Below, in pieces: positions 1 to 12,275 of a stretch of DNA of 64,000 bases (positions are counted from its first letter, which is position 1; each line of letters opens with the position of its first letter). The translations under genes were made by a program, and so were the position numbers. The notes under the pieces were generated by a model that ran no database searches, was not told the DNA's origin, and saw nothing but the letters and a program-made list of their open reading frames with translations. Source of the stretch: Lantana camara (Eukaryota; Streptophyta; Magnoliopsida; Lamiales; Verbenaceae); contig CM074858.1 in assembly GCA_037501455.1 (NCBI GenBank), forward strand, positions 41,847,001 to 41,911,000, read 5' to 3'.

Positions 1-398
1 ACCTCAACAGACTCCCGCCTAACGACCACTGAACCTGCAAGACAGACACTAAAAACAACGAGAGGGAGGGGTCAGCCAACTGACTGAGTGAAGGGGTTAA
101 CACACACACATATATATATATGAACAGGTAGTCAGGCAGGCGAAATCCCACTATACGTGATTTGTTATTTAAAACAGGTAACAAGAATCAGGAGTCAATT
201 AACGCGTACGGGTGGAATTATGTCAAAGCATGCAATCAGGTAAGCAGGATATACAAAGCATGTGTCAATATCCATACGCCCTCTGTTGATGCCCGTTTTA
301 GCTTCATAATCCACGAGCTCCAGCTGCTGAACAGGGACTGGGGGCATGCCAGAGGTTATGGATGTCTATGTATTCCATTTTAGGGGACCGAGGACGGG
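1..398 (-). mobile_element. LTR fragment of gypsy family H, 3' part (minus strand)
   Basis: Read on the minus strand this piece shows landmarks of the LTR cassette found in the other families here: a CTCAGTC hairpin near 72-88, a CTGCAGGT box and a TTAGGCGGGAGT box (seen on the plus strand as ACTCCCGCCTAA near 13-24). The left end is cut by the window. The sequence resumes after element A at 10,995, so A was inserted into this LTR. No coding sequence is visible. Confidence 0.6.
100..121. repeat. AC/AT microsatellite
   Basis: A short (AC)n run passes into (AT)n, inside the H LTR fragment. Confidence 0.85.
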
Positions 399-1419
399 TG
401 TAACATCCCGACTGATCAGACTTTTCAGGTAACCTCTTATGTGCGCTATTTAATTTCTAACGTGAATTATTAAAGTTATTTGAACTTATTTGCTCTAATA
501 TGAATTCGGTTACCCTTGAACGTTTAACTTTTCTTGTTTGGTATTTTATTCGTTTCGGGTTTGTATTGGATTCTGATTTCCGTGAATTCGTGATATGTGT
601 TAAGTATATGCTTTATGGACTCGTTTATGTGCCCGTTATATGTTTTGGTATTTGTTTTGATTGCCTTTTTGAGTTCGTTTTGGAGACGGGACCTAAAGGA
701 GGCTAAAGAGCACTTAGCGCACCTTGGGTTCCGAGACGCGTATTTTGAGCTCGGGAATTCGGATTCGAATTCCGTCACCTCCATTGAACTCGTTTCGACG
801 ATTCGGGTTTAATGGGACAAACCTCTCATTTTTCTAAGCTCGTTAAGACCTCCGTATTTCAACCGTAACGAGCCCCTTATGCTTGAGAGACATCTTTTGA
901 CCTCATGAGACTTTGTGGACCCCACTTAAACCTTATCTAAGCCTAAACCTTGGGTTATACTTGAGTTAGCTAACCATTTCAGCCCCTAAACCCCCCCAAA
1001 ACCGATCCATTCTCTCTCTCTCTCCCCTCTATACCGATCAGCCAAGCAAGAAGGAAGAAGGAAGAAAACCTTTTGGCCATATCTTTGATTTTGAGCTCAA
1101 ATCAACTTCTAAGCTTCTCCAAATTGTAAGGTAAGTCCATGGTTGTCATCTTCACTCCTCCTTCTCTCTTTTATGTGATTTTTAGCTCTTCCCCATGGTT
1201 GATTCATGAGTTTTGGATAGCATGTGAATAGTTGATGTTTGGAGAATTTGTTTGATTCTTGCTCCTTTCTTGTTTCCTTGAGTTTTGTTGTTGTTAGTGT
1301 GCTCTTAGGACTTGTTTCCTAGCATTTATTGCATTTCCTTGCTTGGTAGTTGGAGCATGAGTGTTTGGTTTTGGGTTTGGGGTTGCTGAGTTGCTGTTCG
1401 CCCGTTTTCGTTTTTCTGT

Positions 1420-1634
1420 ACCGTGACACGGGGGTGTCACGGTTTGCCCTTTGCCGGTGACACGGGCGTGTCACCTTTCGTTTTCGATTTTCTGTACCGT
1501 GACACGGGGGTGTCACGGTTTGGCTTTTCTTGGTGACACGGGCGTGTCACCTCCGGGATTCTGTTGTTCGTTTTCTGTACTGAGACACGGGGGTGTCTCA
1601 GCTTGCCCTTCCAGGGGGACACGGGCGTGTCTCC
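1420..1634. repeat. Cluster of six alternating palindromes (TGACACGGGnGTGTCA type)
   Basis: Six inverted repeats lie about 35-45 bp apart. The 4-nt centre alternates strictly: GGGG, GGGC, GGGG, GGGC, GGGG, GGGC. The outer arms change in step on both sides: ACCGTGACAC/GTGTCACGGT (1,420-1,443 and 1,496-1,519), GGTGACAC/GTGTCACC (1,456-1,475 and 1,532-1,551), CTGAGACAC/GTGTCTCAG (1,580-1,601) and GGGGACAC/GTGTCTCC (about 1,615-1,634). The copy in the 3' LTR is at 9,068-9,282 and has one change, in the third palindrome. Function is unknown. Confidence 0.9.
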
Positions 1635-2840
1635 TAGGAACTTCAGTTCTTCGTTCGTCTTTGTTTGGTTTTGCTTTTCTTTCCGTTGTTTCTTGTTGGT
1701 CTTTCTTGCCCCGTTTGTGATGTGTATGCATAAGTGACTTGTATTTTGACGTGTTAGGCTTTATGTTATGAGTTTGTGCTTTGTTTTATCTCCTCGTTTT
1801 TGATATATGCTCTTATATGAATTGTTTGCTTGTAATTGGCCTTAATGTGAATTCATTTCATATCGTTGGCATCATAAGCATACATGCGCATGTACCGAGC
1901 GTCAATATGGTTCATATTGAGTCTAAGAGTGTTCTTTGTTGTTGCCTTGTTCAGCGGATCTTCCCGTAGAGGACGAGCTTGCTCCGTAGGTGTCCGGTTT
2001 CCTGTTTTTGACTCCACTTCGTTCGTCGACAAGGTGAGGTTTTGTTCTTTTAGTTATTCGACCTATAACCCTACTTGATTTGAAGCCTCGCATGTGGATA
2101 CGTATAATATATGGTAAATAAGTGTATAATACTTATGTTGCGGGATTTATCCCATTTGTTATAAGAATTTCAAACGTTTTGTATAAGTATATAAGCTATT
2201 TTGCTTTGGTTTGGAAAAGTTTAGTTTTGTGCAAGTGTGTGTGTGTACGCGAGTTGTGGCTTTGAAAGATAAGCTTTGAGATATGTTTGTGTGACTTTCG
2301 TGATATGTTTGGGCCCCGGAGTGTGGTATGGTAATCTCGGGACGGCCGAGGGGTCGCCGAGCTCTTCCATCAACACCTCCCTTTGAGAGTCTCGCCCAAC
2401 CTTGGGAGGTTGAGGAAGGGTGTTTCTCTTGAGCCGGCGGAGGCAACCGCCGAAGGTTTCAAGGTAGTAATTAAACCTTGTCTCGTTTCTGTGTGTGGAT
2501 AGTTAGGGCCGATCAACCCTTCTATCAACCGGTGTTGGGGATGGATTCTGATTTGTTTTGTTTTGCTCTGATCTTTGTATATGGAAGTTGGGAGTTTAGT
2601 GTGAGACTCGTACTCGCCGAGTTGGTTTAGCTTTGTATGATCTGTGAAACGAGAGTGGATGTCTAAGTACTTAAAATTCGGCATTATCTCCTTTTGACTT
2701 CTTTTACTTTATGTATATATATATATATCACGGGAATTAATTTGGCTTGCAAAAACCACTCTCGGTTCAAGGATCCTTCAGTTTTGATTAAATGCTTTGC
2801 TCTATATATATATATCGGGTGCGTGAGTTAGCCCCCTCAC

Positions 2841-3220
2841 TAGTCGCTAGGACTAACCCTCGTTGTTGTTTTTCCCCTTTTTCCTTTCTTGTGAGTTGCA
2901 GGTTCTTCCGAGTCAAGCTAGGCGGCAAGTGTCTTTTGGAGTTTACTTGTGGTTTAGCTTGAGTCTTCATGCATTCGTAGTGAACTACTTTTACTCTTAC
3001 TGTTGTATTTTGGTTTACGTACTTATGATTACGCTTATGTTATTTTTGGCCGTGATGGCATTGTACATTTGTATGTAAGCTAACTTGTGAATTTGGAATA
3101 CTTGACCCTCCCCCATTTTGATATGTATATGTGATGATCTTGGGAATCATGTTTGGTATATGATTTGCTTCCGCTACTCTGATTTTAATTCTCGCAGTTC
3201 CTGAGGGTCTAGGCCGCCTA
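2841..3220 (+). other. Structured LTR 3' domain (hairpin plus long-range pairing)
   Basis: After CCCCCTCAC a perfect small inverted repeat TAGTC-N5-GACTA occurs (2,841-2,855). About 45 nt later comes TTGCAGGT and then TAGGCGGC (2,919-2,926), which is exactly complementary to GCCGCCTA at 3,213-3,220. The same layout recurs in families B, C, D and E with other bases at the variable positions. The 3' LTR copy is at 10,489-10,868. Confidence 0.7.
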
Positions 3221-3354
3221 CCGAGGGTGTGAGTTTTGTGTGTTTCCCGTTCGCTATGGTTTGATACGGGTGCGAACTTCCATTTCGTTACTCGTGTTGA
3301 ACCTTAGTGCGGGGGATGTGGCGCCCTTCGCTCTGGGGGTGTTACATCCTGGCG

Positions 3355-3368
3355 TGGTATCAGAGCTC
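3355..3368 (+). other. Primer-binding site, initiator tRNA-Met type
   Basis: TGGTATCAGAGCTC starts 8 bases after the LTR end. TGGTATCAGAGC is the usual complement of the plant initiator tRNA-Met 3' end in LTR retrotransposons. Confidence 0.92.
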
Positions 3369-3555
3369 TCGGTTGCAAAACCAGAGCTCTGGAGTCGTGT
3401 TGAGTCTGTCTAGGTCGTTCGGTATAGGAGTATGTGACTATTTGCATTCATCCACATCTCTACGTGACTTATTTGTTTAAATTTGTGATAATTGACTTCA
3501 TGATCATGAACTAAACTTCATGCATCGATATCTTCTTGATTTGTGTATTTTCAGG

Positions 3556-4710
3556 ATGCCTCCAAGAAGGAGAGCAGATAGGGAACAGACTCCTGATCTC
3601 AATCAACCCCCTCCACAAGCACCTCCACCTCCTCCGATGAATGCTGAGAATATTGTGCAGGCTCTTTTGAACCAGCTTCAACAGAATCAAAGAGATAATC
3701 CACATTGGGAAGGACAAGGTGGGCAAGTAACTCCGGCCTTTAAGGAGTTCAGAAACAATAATCCACCTAAGTGGTATGGAGGAGATGACATCCAAGCCGA
3801 GGAGTGGTTGTCAGAAGTTGCGGGAATTTGGGAAATTTACCCCGCTCCTTCGCATGAGAAAGCTGTTTGTACGGCCCGGTTTGTTCAAGGTCCCGCATCC
3901 AATTGGCTCAAAGCTACAAGAGCCCGATTGGAAAGGAGTGGAGAAGAGTTTGATTGGGAAAGCTTCGTGAGAGAATTTCGTCACAAGTATGTTCCTCCAA
4001 GTGCTCGCGAGAGGAGACTACAACAATTTACAGAATTGAAACAAGGGAACCGTTCGGTTGAAGAGTATATAATGGAATTTGAGAGACTTGCACCGTATGC
4101 TCCACACATTTCCAATGATGACACCCAGAAGGCACGGAATTTTATTCATGGTTTGAGATATGATATTCAGAGTGCTCTTAAGGCGGCTACTGTAGATACG
4201 TGGGAGAAGGCTACGAGGAAAGCGATCAAAGTGGAAGCTAACAATACAAGATTGAGGCCGACTTACTCTTCGGGCCAAGGTTCGAGCTCAAATTTGGGGA
4301 AAAGGCCTGCATTCTCTGGTGGGCCTCCGGTTTTCAAACCCCAAGGTTCTACCACTTCAGTCAAGAAAGCTCGACCTTCGGTCCCCGCGGTACCAGCTTT
4401 ACCGGCTCCGATTCAGTGTGGCTATTGCAAGGGTCCCCATCACACCGAGGAGAATTGCCGGAAGAAATTGAGAAGATGTTATAAGTGTGGGGAGCCCGGT
4501 CATTTGATTGGCACTTGTCCTCAGATGAGAACACCTCAGCCTCGAGCTCCTCAGCCGTTGAATGTGATGCCTCCGAGAGCACCAATCCAGGCGAGAGCTT
4601 ATGCTTTGGAGGGCGAGGAAGAGAATGTGGAAGTAGATGCCAATGCCGTTGTTGAAGGTACTATCCACATTCATGGCATTCCATTGCATGCATTGTTTGA
4701 TCCGGGGTAA
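3556..4710 (+). CDS. gag: gag polyprotein (capsid and nucleocapsid) of element A
   Basis: A 384-residue protein that should form the cytoplasmic virus-like particle and bind the element RNA. I chose the ATG at 3,556, in TTTTCAGGATG; an upstream in-frame ATG at 3,520 lacks the conserved context. The N-terminus is basic, then proline-rich. A retrotransposon gag capsid domain follows (about residues 60-205, with [43 protein letters not shown]). Two CCHC zinc knuckles lie at residues 288-301 (CGYC..H..C) and 308-321 (CYKC..H..C). The frame ends in TAA at 4,708-4,710, just after an LFDPG motif that resembles the start of the aspartic-protease active site. Related elements usually read gag-pol as one frame, so this stop is probably a single-base loss; recoding is the alternative (see findings). 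Confidence 0.9.
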   Translation: MPPRRRADREQTPDLNQPPPQAPPPPPMNAENIVQALLNQLQQNQRDNPHWEGQGGQVTPAFKEFRNNNPPKWYGGDDIQAEEWLSEVAGIWEIYPAPSHEKAVCTARFVQGPASNWLKATRARLERSGEEFDWESFVREFRHKYVPPSARERRLQQFTELKQGNRSVEEYIMEFERLAPYAPHISNDDTQKARNFIHGLRYDIQSALKAATVDTWEKATRKAIKVEANNTRLRPTYSSGQGSSSNLGKRPAFSGGPPVFKPQGSTTSVKKARPSVPAVPALPAPIQCGYCKGPHHTEENCRKKLRRCYKCGEPGHLIGTCPQMRTPQPRAPQPLNVMPPRAPIQARAYALEGEEENVEVDANAVVEGTIHIHGIPLHALFDPG

Positions 4711-7700
4711 CGCATTCATTTATTGCTTCCCGGCTTGTTGCTACTCTTCCATTGCCTGTTGCTTGTCTAGATGATTCCTTTATTGTTTCTTCTCCCCTTG
4801 GTGCTACTTTGGCTACGAATTGTGTTTACCGTGGTTGTCCGGTGGTTGTGGAAGATCAAGAGTATCCGGCAGATCTGATCAAGATGCCGATCAGGAAGTA
4901 TGGGGTGATTCTGGGAATGGATTGGTTGTACCGTTACCGAGCCATGATGGATTATTTTGCTAAGAGGGTGACTTTGGGTTCTACGGTCTTTGCGGGTCAG
5001 AGGTTGAAGACCTGCCCGTTTATTTCCTTCATGGAAGCAAGTAGATTGTTCCGGGACGGTGCGACGGGCTATGTGGCCTATCTTTTGAATAAGCCAAAGG
5101 ATCAGGCCAAGCTCGAAGAGACGGAGATCGTAAAGGAATTCCCCGATGTGTTTCCGGAGAATTTGGGATCTTTACCTCCGGATCGGGACGTCGAGTTTGT
5201 AATAGATCTCTATCCCGGAGCAGAACCGTATGCGAAATCTCCCTATAGGATGGCTCCAGCCGAGTTGAAGGAGTTGAAGACGCAATTGGACGAGCTCTTA
5301 GAGTGTGGTTACATTCGCCCGAGCACTTCTCCGTGGGGTGCTCCAGTCCTGTTTGTAAAGAAGAAAGACGGGACTTTGCGAATGTGTATTGACTACCGTG
5401 AGCTGAACCGGTTAACGGTTAAGAACAAATACCCACTTCCGCATATTGAAGAGTTGTTCGACCTCCTGCAAGGTTCGAGGGTTTATTCTAAGTTGGACTT
5501 AAGGCAAGGGTATTACCAGTTGCGTATCCGGGAGGGAGATATACCGAAGACGGGTTTCAACACGAGATATGGGCATTTTGAGTTTGTGGTCATGCCTTTT
5601 GGTCTTACCAATGCCCCAGCCGCGTTTATGGATATGATGCACCGAATATTCCGGCCTTACCTCGATAAATTCGTGGTCATCTTTATAGATGATATTCTGG
5701 TGTATTCGAGGTCTGAAGAAGAGCACGCGCGGCATTTGAGCATTGTCTTGTCTACACTTCGGGAGCATAGACTGTTCGCCAAGTTCAGTAAGTGCGAGTT
5801 CTGGTTGGATCGAGTTTCCTTTTTGGGTCACTTCATTTCAGGGAATGGTATAGAAGTGGATCCGGCGAAGATCGAAACGGTGATGCTTTGGAAGCAACCT
5901 AAGAATGCCTCGGAAGTTAGAAGTTTTCTCGGGTTGGCAGGGTACTATAGGCGCTTTGTGAAAGATTTCTCGAAGATTGCTTCCCCGTTGACCCGGTTAA
6001 CCAAGAAAGAGGTGAAGTTTGAGTGGGATGAGGAGTGTGAGAAGAGTTTTCAAACTCTTAAGGAGAGGTTGACTACTGCACCGGTTTTAACCCTACCCGA
6101 GGGTTCGGAAGGCTACTCAGTCTATACCGATGCTTCGAAGGAAGGTCTTGGTTGTGTGTTGATGCAGAATGGTAAGGTGGTAGCCTACGCCTCAAGGAAG
6201 TTAAAGGATCATGAGAAGAACTATCCCACTCATGACTTGGAACTTGCAGCGGTAGTGTTTGCTTTGATGAAATGGCGACATTATCTTTATGGAGTCACTT
6301 TTGAAGTGTTTACCGACCACCAGAGTCTTAAGTATCTGTTTACCCAGAAGGATTTAAACGTAAGACAGAGGAGATGGGTGGAGACACTTGAGGATTATGA
6401 TTGTAAGATTCAGTACCATCCGGGTAAAGCCAATGTGGTGGCAGACGCTTTGAGTAGGAAAGTGAATGTTTCAGGTTTGGAAGCAGGTTCTAGTACACAG
6501 GGTTCAGTGGTTCTGGTTTCGGAGGATCGATTGGCTAATATTTCGGTTCAGCCGGTTTTGAAGCAGAGATTGATAGAAGCTCAATCTGTGGATCCAGAGA
6601 TTCAGAAATTGGTAACTAAGTCAAAGATTGATCCTGAAACCAAGTTTGGATTTGATGATTCAGGATTGTTCAGGTTTAAGGCTCGGGTTTGTGTTCCGGA
6701 AGATCTTAAGCAGTTGGTACTTGAAGAAGCCCACAAGTCAGCGTATGCAGTACATCCCGGTACCACCAAAATGTACAAGGATTTAAGGACTTCATATTGG
6801 TGGAACGGCATGAAGAGAGACGTCGCTAACTATGTTAGAAGATGTCAAACATGCCAAGTGGTGAAAGCAGAACACCAGAAACCGGGAGGAACTCTCCAAC
6901 CACTTCCAATACCCGAGTGGAAGTGGGAGCAAGTGACAATGGACTTCGTGTCCGGCTTGCCAAGGACCAAAGGAGGTTCCGATGGAATTTGGGTGGTTAT
7001 TGATCGGTTGACCAAGTCCGCACACTTTCTTAAGGTGAAGATGTCCGATAAGGTTCCTAAATTGGCCCGGTTATATCGGAAGGAGATTGTTAGACTACAT
7101 GGTTGCCCGGTCAGCATTGTTTCAGATAGAGATCCTCGGTTCACGTCCAGTTTTTGGCAGGAATTACAAAAGTGTTTGGGGACGAAGCTCCACTTCAGTA
7201 CTGCATTTCACCCACAGACGGATGGCCAGTCAGAAAGGCTAATAAGATATCTCGAGGACATGCTTCGTGCTTGTGCCTTGGATTATCCGAATTCGTGGGA
7301 TGAACAGTTGGATTTAATTGAGTATGCCTACAACAACAGCTTTCAGTCCTCTATTGGCATGGCACCGTATGAAGCTTTGTATGGAAGAAAGTGCCGATCC
7401 CCTCTCTTTTGGGATATTGATGAGTGGAGATGGACTAAAGATGGAAAGCTCGAAAGGGCTAAGAAGCCTAAGGAGATTCAGGATACCATCGAGAGGGTGA
7501 AAGTGATTAGACAGAGGTTGAAAGTGGCTCAAGACCGACAGAAGAGTTATGCAGATAAGAGAAGACGACCCTTAGAGTTTGAGAAGGGAGATAAGGTCTT
7601 TTTAAAGGCATCTCCTAGAAAAGGGTATGCTCGGATTGGTAAAGGCGGGAAGCTTAACCCACGCTACTTAGGCCCCTTTGAGATCCTTGATCGAGTTGGG

Positions 7701-8018
7701 GAAGTAGCCTGCAGACTTGATTTACCGCCGAGCTTAACCGGGATTCATAATGTATTTCATGTCTCGCAGCTTCGGAAACATTATCCCGATGAGTCTTCTA
7801 TTCTTCCAGTCGAGAAAGTTCAGTTGGAACCGGACTTGACCATTAAGCGATATCCAGTTCAGGTGTTGGATCGGAAGATGCAAGAGTTGAGGAATAGACA
7901 GATCCCTCTTGTGAAAGTCTTGTGGCGTGATCAGGAATCCGAAGAAGCGACTTGGGAGACCGAGGATAAGATGAAACAGTTGTATCCGGATCTTTTCAAG
8001 ACCTCGCCTCGGACCTGA
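4710..8018 (+). CDS. pol: pol polyprotein of element A (protease, RT, RNase H, integrase, chromodomain)
   Basis: The frame is open in -1 relative to gag and has no stop for about 1,100 codons. Counting residues from the TTG at 4,752: protease C-terminal part (to about 100, with GVILGMDWL); reverse transcriptase (about 170-345; YRELN, the QGYYQ region, catalytic FIDD at 311-314); RNase H (about 455-570; acidic D460, E497, D522, D565); integrase HHCC zinc finger (H661, H668, C698, C701); integrase catalytic triad D731, D792, E828 with the D,D35E spacing; and a C-terminal chromodomain-like segment (VLDRK...VKVLWRD...EATWE). All catalytic residues appear intact. The start of the protease is in the other frame, so as read from gag the product is interrupted. 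The TGA stop at 8,016-8,018 lies inside a hairpin. Confidence 0.92.
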   Translation, partial: THSFIASRLVATLPLPVACLDDSFIVSSPLGATLATNCVYRGCPVVVEDQEYPADLIKMPIRKYGVILGMDWLYRYRAMMDYFAKRVTLGSTVFAGQRLKTCPFISFMEASRLFRDGATGYVAYLLNKPKDQAKLEETEIVKEFPDVFPENLGSLPPDRDVEFVIDLYPGAEPYAKSPYRMAPAELKELKTQLDELLECGYIRPSTSPWGAPVLFVKKKDGTLRMCIDYRELNRLTVKNKYPLPHIEELFDLLQGSRVYSKLDLRQGYYQLRIREGDIPKTGFNTRYGHFEFVVMPFGLTNAPAAFMDMMHRIFRPYLDKFVVIFIDDILVYSRSEEEHARHLSIVLSTLREHRLFAKFSKCEFWLDRVSFLGHFISGNGIEVDPAKIETVMLWKQPKNASEVRSFLGLAGYYRRFVKDFSKIASPLTRLTKKEVKFEWDEECEKSFQTLKERLTTAPVLTLPEGSEGYSVYTDASKEGLGCVLMQNGKVVAYASRKLKDHEKNYPTHDLELAAVVFALMKWRHYLYGVTFEVFTDHQSLKYLFTQKDLNVRQRRWVETLEDYDCKIQYHPGKANVVADALSRKVNVSGLEAGSSTQGSVVLVSEDRLANISVQPVLKQRLIEAQSVDPEIQKLVTKSKIDPETKFGFDDSGLFRFKARVCVPEDLKQLVLEEAHKSAYAVHPGTTKMYKDLRTSYWWNGMKRDVANYVRRCQTCQVVKAEHQKPGGTLQPLPIPEWKWEQVTMDFVSGLPRTKGGSDGIWVVIDRLTKSAHFLKVKMSDKVPKLARLYRKEIVRLHGCPVSIVSDRDPRFTSSFWQELQKCLGTKLHFSTAFHPQTDGQSERLIRYLEDMLRACALDYPNSWDEQLDLIEYAYNNSFQSSIGMAPYEALYGRKCRSPLFWDIDEWRWTKDGKLERAKKPKEIQDTIERVKVIRQRLKVAQDRQKSYADKRRRPLEFEKGDKVFLKASPRKGYARIGKGGKLNPRYLGPFEILDRVGEVACRLDLPPSLTGIHNVFHVSQLRKHYPDESSILPVEKVQLEPDLTIKRYPVQVLDRKMQELRNRQIPLVKVLWRDQESEEATWETEDKMKQLYPDLFKTSPRT

Positions 8019-8046
8019 GGACAGGTCCTTTTGAAGGAGGGAGGTT
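8011..8046 (+). promoter_or_regulatory. Pre-PPT hairpin, T-box and polypurine tract of element A
   Basis: GGACCTG (8,011-8,017), loop AGGA, CAGGTCC (8,022-8,028) form a perfect 7-bp stem that contains the pol stop codon. CTTTT and then the purine run AAGGAGGGAGG follow, directly before the 3' LTR. The purine run is the expected plus-strand DNA primer. The hairpin is found at the same place in B, D and F. Confidence 0.85.
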
Positions 8047-10994
8047 TGTAACATCCCGACTGATCAGACTTTTCAGGTAACCTCTTATGTGCGCTATTTA
8101 ATTTCTAACGTGAATTATTAAAGTTATTTGAACTTATTTGCTCTAATATGAATTCGGTTACCCTTGAACGTTTAACTTTTCTTGTTTGGTATTTTATTCG
8201 TTTCGGGTTTGTATTGGATTCTGATTTCCGTGAATTCGTGATATGTGTTAAGTATATGCTTTATGGACTCGTTTATGTGCCCGTTATATGTTTTGGTATT
8301 TGTTTTGATTGCCTTTTTGAGTTCGTTTTGGAGACGGGACCTAAAGGAGGCTAAAGAGCACTTAGCGCACCTTGGGTTCCGAGACGCGTATTTTGAGCTC
8401 GGGAATTCGGATTCGAATTCCGTCACCTCCATTGAACTCGTTTCGACGATTCGGGTTTAATGGGATAAACCTCTCATTTTTCTAAGCTCGTTAAGACCTC
8501 CGTATCTCAACCGTAACGAGCCCCTTATGCTTGAGAGACATCTTTTGACCTCATGAGACTTTGTGGACCCCACTTAAACCTTATCTAAGCCTAAACCTTG
8601 GGTTATACTTGAGTTAGCTAACCATTTCAGCCCCTAAACCCCCCCAAAACCGATCCATTCTCTCTCTCTCTCCCCTCTATACCGATCAGCCAAGCAAGAA
8701 GGAAGAAGGAAGAAAACCTTTTGGCCATATCTTTGATTTTGAGCTCAAATCAACTTCTAAGCTTCTCCAAATTGTAAGGTAAGTCCATGGTTGTCATCTT
8801 CACTCCTCCTTCTCTCTTTTATGTGATTTTTAGCTCTTCCCCATGGTTGATTCATGAGTTTTGGATAGCATGTGAATAGTTGATGTTTGGAGAATTTGTT
8901 TGATTCTTGCTCCTTTCTTGTTTCCTTGAGTTTTGTTGTTGTTAGTGTGCTCTTAGGACTTGTTTCCTAGCATTTATTGCATTTCCTTGCTTGGTAGTTG
9001 GAGCATGAGTGTTTGGTTTTGGGTTTGGGGTTGCTGAGTTGCTGTTCGCCCGTTTTCGTTTTTCTGTACCGTGACACGGGGGTGTCACGGTTTGCCCTTT
9101 GCCGGTGACACGGGCGTGTCACCTTTCGTTTTCGATTTTCTGTACCATGACACGGGGGTGTCACGGTTTGGCTTTTCTTGGTGACACGGGCGTGTCACCT
9201 CCGGGATTCTGTTGTTCGTTTTCTGTACTGAGACACGGGGGTGTCTCAGCTTGCCCTTCCAGGGGGACACGGGCGTGTCTCCTAGGAACTTCAGTTCTTC
9301 GTTCGTCTTTGTTTGGTTTTGCTTTTCTTTCCGTTGTTTCTTGTTGGTCTTTCTTGCCCCGTTTGTGATGTGTATGCATAAGTGACTTGTATTTTGACGT
9401 GTTAGGCTTTATGTTATGAGTTTGTGCTTTGTTTTATCTCCTCGTTTTTGATATATGCTCTTATATGAATTGTTTGCTTGTAATTGGCCTTAATGTGAAT
9501 TCATTTCATATCGTTGGCATCATAAGCATACATGCGCATGTACCGAGCGTCAATATGGTTCATATTGAGTCTAAGAGTGTTCTTTGTTGTTGCCTTGTTC
9601 AGCGGATCTTCCCGTAGAGGACGAGCTTGCTCCGTAGGTGTCCGGTTTCCTGTTTTTGACTCCACTTCGTTCGTCGACAAGGTGAGGTTTTGTTCTTTTA
9701 GTTATTCGACCTATAACCCTACTTGATTTGAAGCCTCGCATGTGGATACGTATAATATATGGTAAATAAGTGTATAATACTTATGTTGCGGGATTTATCC
9801 CATTTGTTATAAGAATTTCAAACGTTTTGTATAAGTATATAAGCTATTTTGCTTTGGTTTGGAAAAGTTTAGTTTTGTGCAAGTGTGTGTGTGTACGCGA
9901 GTTGTGGCTTTGAAAGATAAGCTTTGAGATATGTTTGTGTGACTTTCGTGATATGTTTGGGCCCCGGAGTGTGGTATGGTAATCTCGGGACGGCCGAGGG
10001 GTCGCCGAGCTCTTCCATCAACACCTCCCTTTGAGAGTCTCGCCCAACCTTGGGAGGTTGAGGAAGGGTGTTTCTCTTGAGCCGGCGGAGGCAACCGCCG
10101 AAGGTTTCAAGGTAGTAATTAAACCTTGTCTCGTTTCTGTGTGTGGATAGTTAGGGCCGATCAACCCTTCTATCAACCGGTGTTGGGGATGGATTCTGAT
10201 TTGTTTTGTTTTGCTCTGATCTTTGTATATGGAAGTTGGGAGTTTAGTGTGAGACTCGTACTCGCCGAGTTGGTTTAGCTTTGTATGATCTGTGAAACGA
10301 GAGTGGATGTCTAAGTACTTAAAATTCGGCATTATCTCCTTTTGACTTCTTTTACTTTATGTATATATATATATATCATGGGAATTAATTTGGCTTGCAA
10401 AAACCACTCTCGGTTCAAGGATCCTTCAGTTTTGATTAAATGCTTTGCTCTATATATATATATCGGGTGCGTGAGTTAGCCCCCTCACTAGTCGCTAGGA
10501 CTAACCCTCGTTGTTGTTTTTCCCCTTTTTCCTTTCTTGTGAGTTGCAGGTTCTTCCGAGTCAAGCTAGGCGGCAAGTGTCTTTTGGAGTTTACTTGTGG
10601 TTTAGCTTGAGTCTTCATGCATTCGTAGTGAACTACTTTTACTCTTACTGTTGTATTTTGGTTTACGTACTTATGATTACGCTTATGTTATTTTTGGCCG
10701 TGATGGCATTGTACATTTGTATGTAAGCTAACTTGTGAATTTGGAATACTTGACCCTCCCCCATTTTGATATGTATATGTGATGATCTTGGGAATCATGT
10801 TTGGTATATGATTTGCTTCCGCTACTCTGATTTTAATTCTCGCAGTTCCTGAGGGTCTAGGCCGCCTAGCGAGGGTGTGAGTTTTGTGTGTCTCCCGTTC
10901 GCTATGGTTTGATACGGGTGCGAACTTCCATTTCGTTACTCGTGTTGAACCTTAGTGCGGGGGATGTGGCGCCCTTCGCTCTGGGGGTGTTACA
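8047..10994 (+). repeat. Element A 3' LTR
   Basis: Near-identical partner of 399-3,346. The long-range pair here extends one base further (CTAGGCGGC at 10,566-10,574 with GCCGCCTAG at 10,861-10,869) because the 5' LTR carries a G-to-C change at 3,221. Confidence 0.95.
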
Positions 10995-11256
10995 ACGGGT
11001 ATTTATTTTATCCTGGACTACACTTTTCACTTATTAACATGACAGGAACAGAAACAAATAAACAGTCAGGCAAGCAGGAATCAGGATTATAATTATCAAT
11101 AACAGGAAAACAAGTATAATTAACCTCCTTATCCGGTGATGGTTCGGGTAGCTAACCCTAGCCATCCAGTAACAGTGATTTGGCGGTTCATGACTCCCCC
11201 AAACTGGAATTCCATCTTCTACCAAACCTCCTGGCAGATATCCGGGCTGGTCCAAC
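10995..11256 (-). mobile_element. LTR fragment of gypsy family H, continuation
   Basis: It continues the sequence cut at 398. On the minus strand it contains CCAGGAGGTTTGG, the counterpart of the GGAGG-loop hairpin of the other LTRs, and GGGGGAGTCATG. It is cut at 11,257 by the minus-strand copia LTR. Confidence 0.6.
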
Positions 11257-12275
11257 TGTTGGGAAAAACAAGATCAGAAAGCGCTGCGCAATTTAAAATT
11301 TTTCCCAAAAAGCAAAATCGGACTTGCAATTTCTATTTTCAATCTTAAGGATTCAAGAACTTACAAGAATCGACGCTTTCTTGACACATTTTAAGCCGCC
11401 CTCAAATGCCCTTCATGTGGTGGTGGCAACCATCGTCCCTCGAAAGATTCTTTCTACTAGATTCCATAGTAGGTTTCCTCTGGAGTAATAATCCACACCA
11501 GTCCTAGATTCAAATCATGTGAGTGAGTATGCTAGTACTATGACATGTGTAAAGAAAGAAACAAAACGAGAAGAAAGAGAGCAAGAGAATTCTGCCATCA
11601 TGAAGCCGAAGTTTGGGCGTGATCCCCATGTCACGCGAAAGCAAAATTTTCGAACCCCTTTGCCTATTAATAGGCTAGGGTTCGAACAACCACTAGGTCT
11701 AATCGGAATCTGATTCCATGTAGCACCCCAATAAGTGAGGAGGCCACACCCCCGCACTATAGGTCGATCCACATTTGAAATGGTCAGTCCATACATGAAT
11801 CAACCTATAGCGAACGGGTTACAATGCAAATAAAACAACAAGCTAAATGGAACTAATTCATAGATGCAACAGAACAAAGCGGAAGCATGCTATACTATCG
11901 ATCATTTGTCAAGTAATGTATGCTTGGATTTTACATATCAATACATTATCATCTCCTAAATACCTAACAAATAACATTAACAATAATTCCTTGAGAATTG
12001 ATAAATAAATAGATGCACCGTACGGCTGGACAGAAGGGCTCGACTTAGCTCGATTCTCGCCTAGAATGTACCTGCAAGAATATTGCATGTATATCGATTA
12101 CACGAATAACCATATTACTCCATTAAACACCATCACTCACATCATACCAACCTCCAATCACTCCATCACTCCAATTCCCAATCACTCCATCACTCCCAGA
12201 ACCCCCATCACTCCAATCACGATAACACGATAATGGGAAGGTAGCGAGCCTTCACCATTCACGATAACACGATAA

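Larger units (their letters stand above)
399..3346 (+). repeat. Element A 5' LTR
   Basis: It matches 8,047-10,994 with a constant offset of 7,648. It contains a CT-rich stretch near 1,013-1,027, a splice-donor-like AAGGTAAGT at about 1,130, a palindrome cluster (1,420-1,634), a donor-like AAGGTGAGGT at 2,031-2,040 and the 3' structured domain (2,841-3,220). Small reading frames inside it occur identically in both LTRs and resemble no protein I know; I treat them as chance. Confidence 0.95.
399..10994 (+). mobile_element. Element A: near-intact Ty3/gypsy chromovirus (Tekay-like)
   Basis: A complete LTR retrotransposon of 10,596 bp. The two 2,948-bp LTRs begin TGTAACATCCCGA and end GGTGTTACA, and a 5-bp target-site duplication ACGGG lies at 394-398 and 10,995-10,999. 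An initiator-tRNA-Met primer-binding site, gag, pol and a polypurine tract follow in the usual order. By eye I found only about six substitutions between the LTRs (for example at 834/8,482, 1,499/9,147, 2,739/10,387 and 3,221/10,869), about 0.2%, so the insertion is recent. Domain order protease-RT-RNase H-integrase-chromodomain places it in the chromovirus branch; Tekay/Del is my best lineage guess from family knowledge. It interrupts the minus-strand LTR H. Confidence 0.95.

Noticed and set aside
1420..1640. Regularly spaced repeats resembling a small CRISPR array
   Set aside because: The units are palindromes with imperfect copies and alternating centres inside a plant LTR; spacers are not unique and there are no cas genes.
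524..2684. Many small reading frames of 60-104 codons inside LTR A, repeated at 8,148-10,726
   Set aside because: They are identical in both LTRs, overlap on both strands, have no recognisable domain and follow the LTR repeats; chance frames.
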